Assembly (NCBI RefSeq): GCF_024495425.1
Contig: NZ_JANHJR010000002.1
Span: 496,001 to 560,000, forward strand
Direction: 5' to 3'
Origin: Haloarchaeobius litoreus
GTDB lineage: Archaea > Halobacteriota > Halobacteria > Halobacteriales > Natrialbaceae
DNA: 64,000 nucleotides
Part shown: positions 61,264 through 64,000 of the stretch, in pieces
Position numbering within the stretch: the first letter of the stretch is position 1
Layout of the letters: the number at the start of each line of letters is the position of its first letter
Program-made: the position numbers and the translations under genes
Notes under the pieces: model-generated
Seen by the model: only the letters and a program-made list of their open reading frames with translations
Databases searched by the model: none
What the model was told of the DNA's origin: nothing

Positions 61264-63300
61264 TCACTCGATCTGGCAATCCCCGGCCGCGTTGCCGCGG
61301 AACTCGTTGACCTCGCAGGCGTCTCTGTTGACGGTGCCGTCCGCGTGGACGAAGAGGCCCCAGTTGCCACCGTCCAGCAGCTCGCTGTTCCGCAACGTCA
61401 GTTGCGCGGTGCGCAACCGCGTGCCGACTTCGACGGTCCCCGGGTGGTCGCCGCCCCCGCCGTACTCGACGACGACACGGGCAAGCAGGTTGTCGGCCGA
61501 GTCGGAATCGCGTACGTGGACGCCGTTCCACCAGCCCGGCGTCGACTCCGTGCCCGTGAACACGATGGGGTCCGACTCGGTGCCCTCGGCGACGAGGATG
61601 CCGCGCTCGTTCACGACGAGACCACCGGACTCCTCGAACCGCAGTCTGGCCCCCGCTTCGATGTCGAGTCGGGCCTCGACGACTTCCACCACGTCGGAGA
61701 TGTGATACGGGACGCCCAGCGACGGGAACGTCCGTGACTCCGTGTATATCGGCTCCCCCCGAACGACCACGGCGTCCTCGCCGTTGCCGGTGAACGAGGA
61801 CTCCGGGTCCAGCGAGTGGACGTTGTCGGCGGTCGTCGCCACGGGTCCCGCCGCGTTGTCCGTGTAGACGTTGCCCGCAGACGTGGGCGTCTGCCCGTCC
61901 GAATGGACGTACAGCCCGTACGCTGCGCCGTGACGGAGTGTGCAGTTGGTGAGTTCGATGCTCGCGGTGCGCAGCCGCGTGCCGACCTCGACGGTCCCCG
62001 AGCGGTCGCCGCCCCCGCCGTACTCGACCACGCAGTGGTTCAGGACGTTCTCCTCCGCATCCGAGTCGGAGAGGTGGATCCCGTCCCACCAGCCCGGCTC
62101 CGCCGTCGTGCCCGTGAACGTGACCGGTTCGTCGGCGTTCCCGTCGGCGACGAGGACGCCGTCCTCCCACACCTCGAATCCGGTCCCTTCCCCGAACTCG
62201 ACCGTCGTTCCCGGCTCGACGGTGAGGGTGGCGGCGACTTCGACCGCCCCGGTGACCACCCAGCGCGTGTCCGCCGTGAGCGTGCGGTCCTCGCCCAGGT
62301 AGCCGGAGAGCTCCGCCGTCTCCACCGGTTCGTCGGGCGTGGCCGTCCCGTCCGCGTCGGGTGCGGGCTCCCAGCCACCCGCCGGGAGCAGGACGCCGCC
62401 GGAGTCGAGGAGTGCGAGGCTGTCCTCGTCCAGGTCGTCGCGCCGTCGCATGAGCATCGAGTTCCCCTGTGCGTACGCCATGTCCGCCCTGAACAGCGTG
62501 TCGCCGGGGAACAGCGCGTCGCCAGGGAACAGTGTATCACCAGGGAACAGCGTGTCGCCAGGGAACCAGGTGTCACCGGGGAACAGTGTATCACCGGGGA
62601 ACAGTGCGTCGCCGGGAAACAGAGCGTCGCCGGGGAAGTACGAATCACCGGCGGCGTACACGGCGGCCCGCTGGAGCACGGCCGCGTCGGCCTCGCTCCC
62701 GGTGTCCAGTGCATCCCCGGGGAACAGCGTTCCGCTGTTCTCCAGGAACGTCACGATCTCTCCCTCGGGAACGCCTTCGCGCACTGCGTTTGCGACGTAT
62801 CGACCCTCCACGGCCTCGATGTCCTCGTCGACCAGCGCGTCTCCGGGGAAGAGTGCGTCGCCCGGGAACCGGGCGTCGTCGGGGAGTGCGTCGTCGAGCG
62901 CCGAGAGTTCGCGTTCGTCGAAGCTGTCGCCGGGGAAGAAGAAGACGCCCCCGTCCAGCGAGAGCGAACCGGGCGCTGCAACCGTGCCGTCCTCGACGAA
63001 CACGTCCCCGCCGACGGCCACCTTGTCGTCTGCCGTCATCGGCGTGTACGACGGGTCCTCGACCGGTGGGTCGAGGATCTGTGCACCGGAGACGGCCATC
63101 GCCACCTCCTGGGCCTCGATGTCGCGGGTCGTCCTGTAGAACTCGTGGTCGTCCGCGTCGTCCCGACCCTCCTCAGACGTTCGCTCCGACGTCGGTTCAG
63201 TTCGGGTACGCGTGGGTGTCCCACCGTCGTCCGACTGTTCGGTACAGCCGGCGACGGCTGCCACCGTTGCGACCGCCAGAAGCTCGCGCCGTTTTAACAT
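61264..63300 (-). CDS. FPGD-repeat lipoprotein with duplicated beta-helix-like region
   Basis: 678 residues. The N-terminus MLKRRELLAVATVAAVAGC is a twin-arginine lipoprotein signal with the lipobox Cys at 19. After a Thr/Arg/Glu linker, residues 122-200 hold four single FPGD motifs, and residues 222-269 an exact array of eight hexapeptides FPGD(A/T)(L/W). Residues about 346-468 and 530-655 are a duplicated region: both copies have GTVEVGTRLRTA, VVEYGGGGD and an ending G-L-x-V-H-x-D-G, consistent with right-handed beta-helix turns. It probably sits on the cell surface. I know no described family for the FPGD array; the function is unknown. Confidence 0.85.
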   Translation of the reverse strand: MLKRRELLAVATVAAVAGCTEQSDDGGTPTRTRTEPTSERTSEEGRDDADDHEFYRTTRDIEAQEVAMAVSGAQILDPPVEDPSYTPMTADDKVAVGGDVFVEDGTVAAPGSLSLDGGVFFFPGDSFDERELSALDDALPDDARFPGDALFPGDALVDEDIEAVEGRYVANAVREGVPEGEIVTFLENSGTLFPGDALDTGSEADAAVLQRAAVYAAGDSYFPGDALFPGDALFPGDTLFPGDTWFPGDTLFPGDTLFPGDALFPGDTLFRADMAYAQGNSMLMRRRDDLDEDSLALLDSGGVLLPAGGWEPAPDADGTATPDEPVETAELSGYLGEDRTLTADTRWVVTGAVEVAATLTVEPGTTVEFGEGTGFEVWEDGVLVADGNADEPVTFTGTTAEPGWWDGIHLSDSDAEENVLNHCVVEYGGGGDRSGTVEVGTRLRTASIELTNCTLRHGAAYGLYVHSDGQTPTSAGNVYTDNAAGPVATTADNVHSLDPESSFTGNGEDAVVVRGEPIYTESRTFPSLGVPYHISDVVEVVEARLDIEAGARLRFEESGGLVVNERGILVAEGTESDPIVFTGTESTPGWWNGVHVRDSDSADNLLARVVVEYGGGGDHPGTVEVGTRLRTAQLTLRNSELLDGGNWGLFVHADGTVNRDACEVNEFRGNAAGDCQIE
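62494..62637 (-). repeat. Eight tandem 18-base units encoding FPGD(A/T)(L/W)
   Basis: Eight perfect-length 18-base units without gaps, residues 222-269 of the lipoprotein. The units differ mainly at synonymous positions (for example GAC/GAT and CCC/CCT, TTC/TTT), while the only amino-acid changes are Ala/Thr at position 5 and one Trp for Leu at position 6. This points to selection on the protein, not recent slippage alone. Length, lack of spacers and coding frame rule out a CRISPR array. Confidence 0.9.
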
Positions 63301-63551
63301 ACGCCATATGTTAGGTCACTCAGTAAAAATGTTCTGCCCAGTGGTCTGTTCCCTCACTTCGTTCGCAGCCGGGACGGAGGCCGGGAACTCGCGTTCGACA
63401 GAAACCGACGGTTCCCGGGTTTAGCTAGCCCTGATGGCGTAGCTTGCTGTGGTTTCTGGCAGTCGCTATCTGTGGCTCCCTACCTGACGCATTACGTAGT
63501 CGACCACCGACCAGTCGGGCTGCCCATACTTTGGACGCCACGGAGACCGGG
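63301..63551. other. 251-base gap between the FPGD lipoprotein and the edge gene
   Basis: Contains the minus-strand promoter of the lipoprotein: a T-rich stretch (plus strand GTAAAAATG at 63324-63332) 24-32 bases before its start. The remainder has no recognisable gene or palindrome. Confidence 0.45.
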
Positions 63552-64000
63552 TCACGACAGCCAGCCCTGGAGCCAGAACACGCCTTCGACGTCGTCGCCG
63601 GGTTCGGGCACGTAGCCGTCGCAGACGTGCTCGGCGGCGTAGAGCGAGATCTCGTAGTCGGTCCCGTGGGCGTCGCGAAAGAGGGGCACACGGCAGCGGT
63701 AGAGGGTCACGTCGCCGAACTCGCACTCGCGCACCGACTCGATGCGGGTCTGGAACACGTAGTCGTCGACGTCGCCGCCGTCGAACGGGACGAAGCCGGC
63801 CATGCCAGCGGTGGAGAACTCGTGTTCGTCGTCGACGGTGAGCGTCTCGTCGTCGGCCGGGTTGAGGTCGTAGCAGAGCGCGGCGAGCTCGACCTGGCGG
63901 GGGCCCTCGATGGGTTCGTCGATGGTGACGAAGTTGGTGGCGAACAGCGAGACGGTGGCGTCGCCGAGGGTGCCGGTCAGCTGGGCTTCGGCGCCGTTGG
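63552..64000 (-). CDS. Unknown protein, N-terminus beyond right edge
   Basis: The minus-strand frame is open from the right edge to a stop at 63552, at least 149 codons. The visible part reads from NGAEAQLTGTLGD through ATVSLFATNFVTIDEPIEG and LCYDLNPADDETL to VFQTRIESVRECEFGD, then YEISLYAAEHVCDGYVPEPG and ends GVFWLQGWLS. An internal ATG at 63803 gives a shorter protein, but the frame and protein character continue upstream, so the true start is outside. No motif is recognised. Confidence 0.7.
   Translation of the reverse strand, partial: NGAEAQLTGTLGDATVSLFATNFVTIDEPIEGPRQVELAALCYDLNPADDETLTVDDEHEFSTAGMAGFVPFDGGDVDDYVFQTRIESVRECEFGDVTLYRCRVPLFRDAHGTDYEISLYAAEHVCDGYVPEPGDDVEGVFWLQGWLS

Noticed and set aside
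62494-62637. Regular 18-base repeats as a CRISPR array
   Set aside because: No spacers, units are in frame within a coding sequence and differ by synonymous changes, so this is a protein repeat.

Overview
The window looks like ordinary chromosomal DNA from a haloarchaeon (class Halobacteria). The base composition is very GC-rich, the predicted proteins are acidic, several secreted proteins carry twin-arginine lipoprotein signals, and families typical of the group are present (UPF0058, a folC-folP fusion, HTH_10 regulators of the bacterio-opsin-activator type, an XPB/Bax1 repair pair, grpE-dnaK-dnaJ). Several start codons have a TATA-like box 24-34 bases upstream, which fits the short or absent leaders common in this group. 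I saw no rRNA, tRNA, CRISPR array, insertion sequence or provirus.

Layout. 0-15 kb: an AIM24-like protein (cut by the left edge), a class III CoA-transferase, a zinc-ribbon Nudix hydrolase, MoeA, a xanthine/uracil-type permease, a CocE-like hydrolase, a DUF211 protein with a VIT1/CCC1-like membrane protein, a P2-type cation ATPase, an MFS carrier, a phosphoesterase and a dehydrogenase. 15-29 kb: a molybdo-hydroxylase locus. The FAD subunit and a CoxG-like protein lie on the plus strand, and the molybdenum and 2Fe-2S subunits on the minus strand 4 kb away. Nearby are a hydantoinase-like amidohydrolase, a MocA-like cytidylyltransferase and XdhC. The active-site signature is of the xanthine-dehydrogenase type, not that of aerobic CO dehydrogenase. 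Together with MoeA and the NCS2 permease this suggests breakdown of a purine or another N-heterocycle; the substrate cannot be read from sequence.

29-42.7 kb: membrane and housekeeping genes (a GT87-like protein, a bactofilin-like protein, a TGS-domain GTPase, a UbiA prenyltransferase, a response-regulator/GAF/HTH_10 protein, an aminotransferase, a PAC2 protein, an RNA m5C methyltransferase). 42.8-50.7 kb: the XPB helicase and its Bax1-like nuclease partner, then the Hsp70 set. 50.9-61 kb: acyl-CoA synthetase-like genes, a GerW-like protein, a CPBP protease, a glycosyltransferase, a regulator, an MFS carrier and folCP. 61.2-63.3 kb: a large lipoprotein with twelve FPGD motifs, eight of them in a perfect tandem hexapeptide array, followed by a duplicated beta-helix-like region. 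A partial unknown gene closes the window.

The least explained features are: the FPGD-repeat lipoprotein; a 74-base block, 61/74 identical, that encodes the C-terminal tails of two unrelated neighbouring proteins; a lipoprotein gene split by one in-frame TAG with an intact downstream reading frame; a perfect 11-bp-arm palindrome centred between two divergent promoters; and a family of short intergenic elements (CAGCCAGA core, sometimes near a GTTTAC-N7-GTAAAC palindrome).
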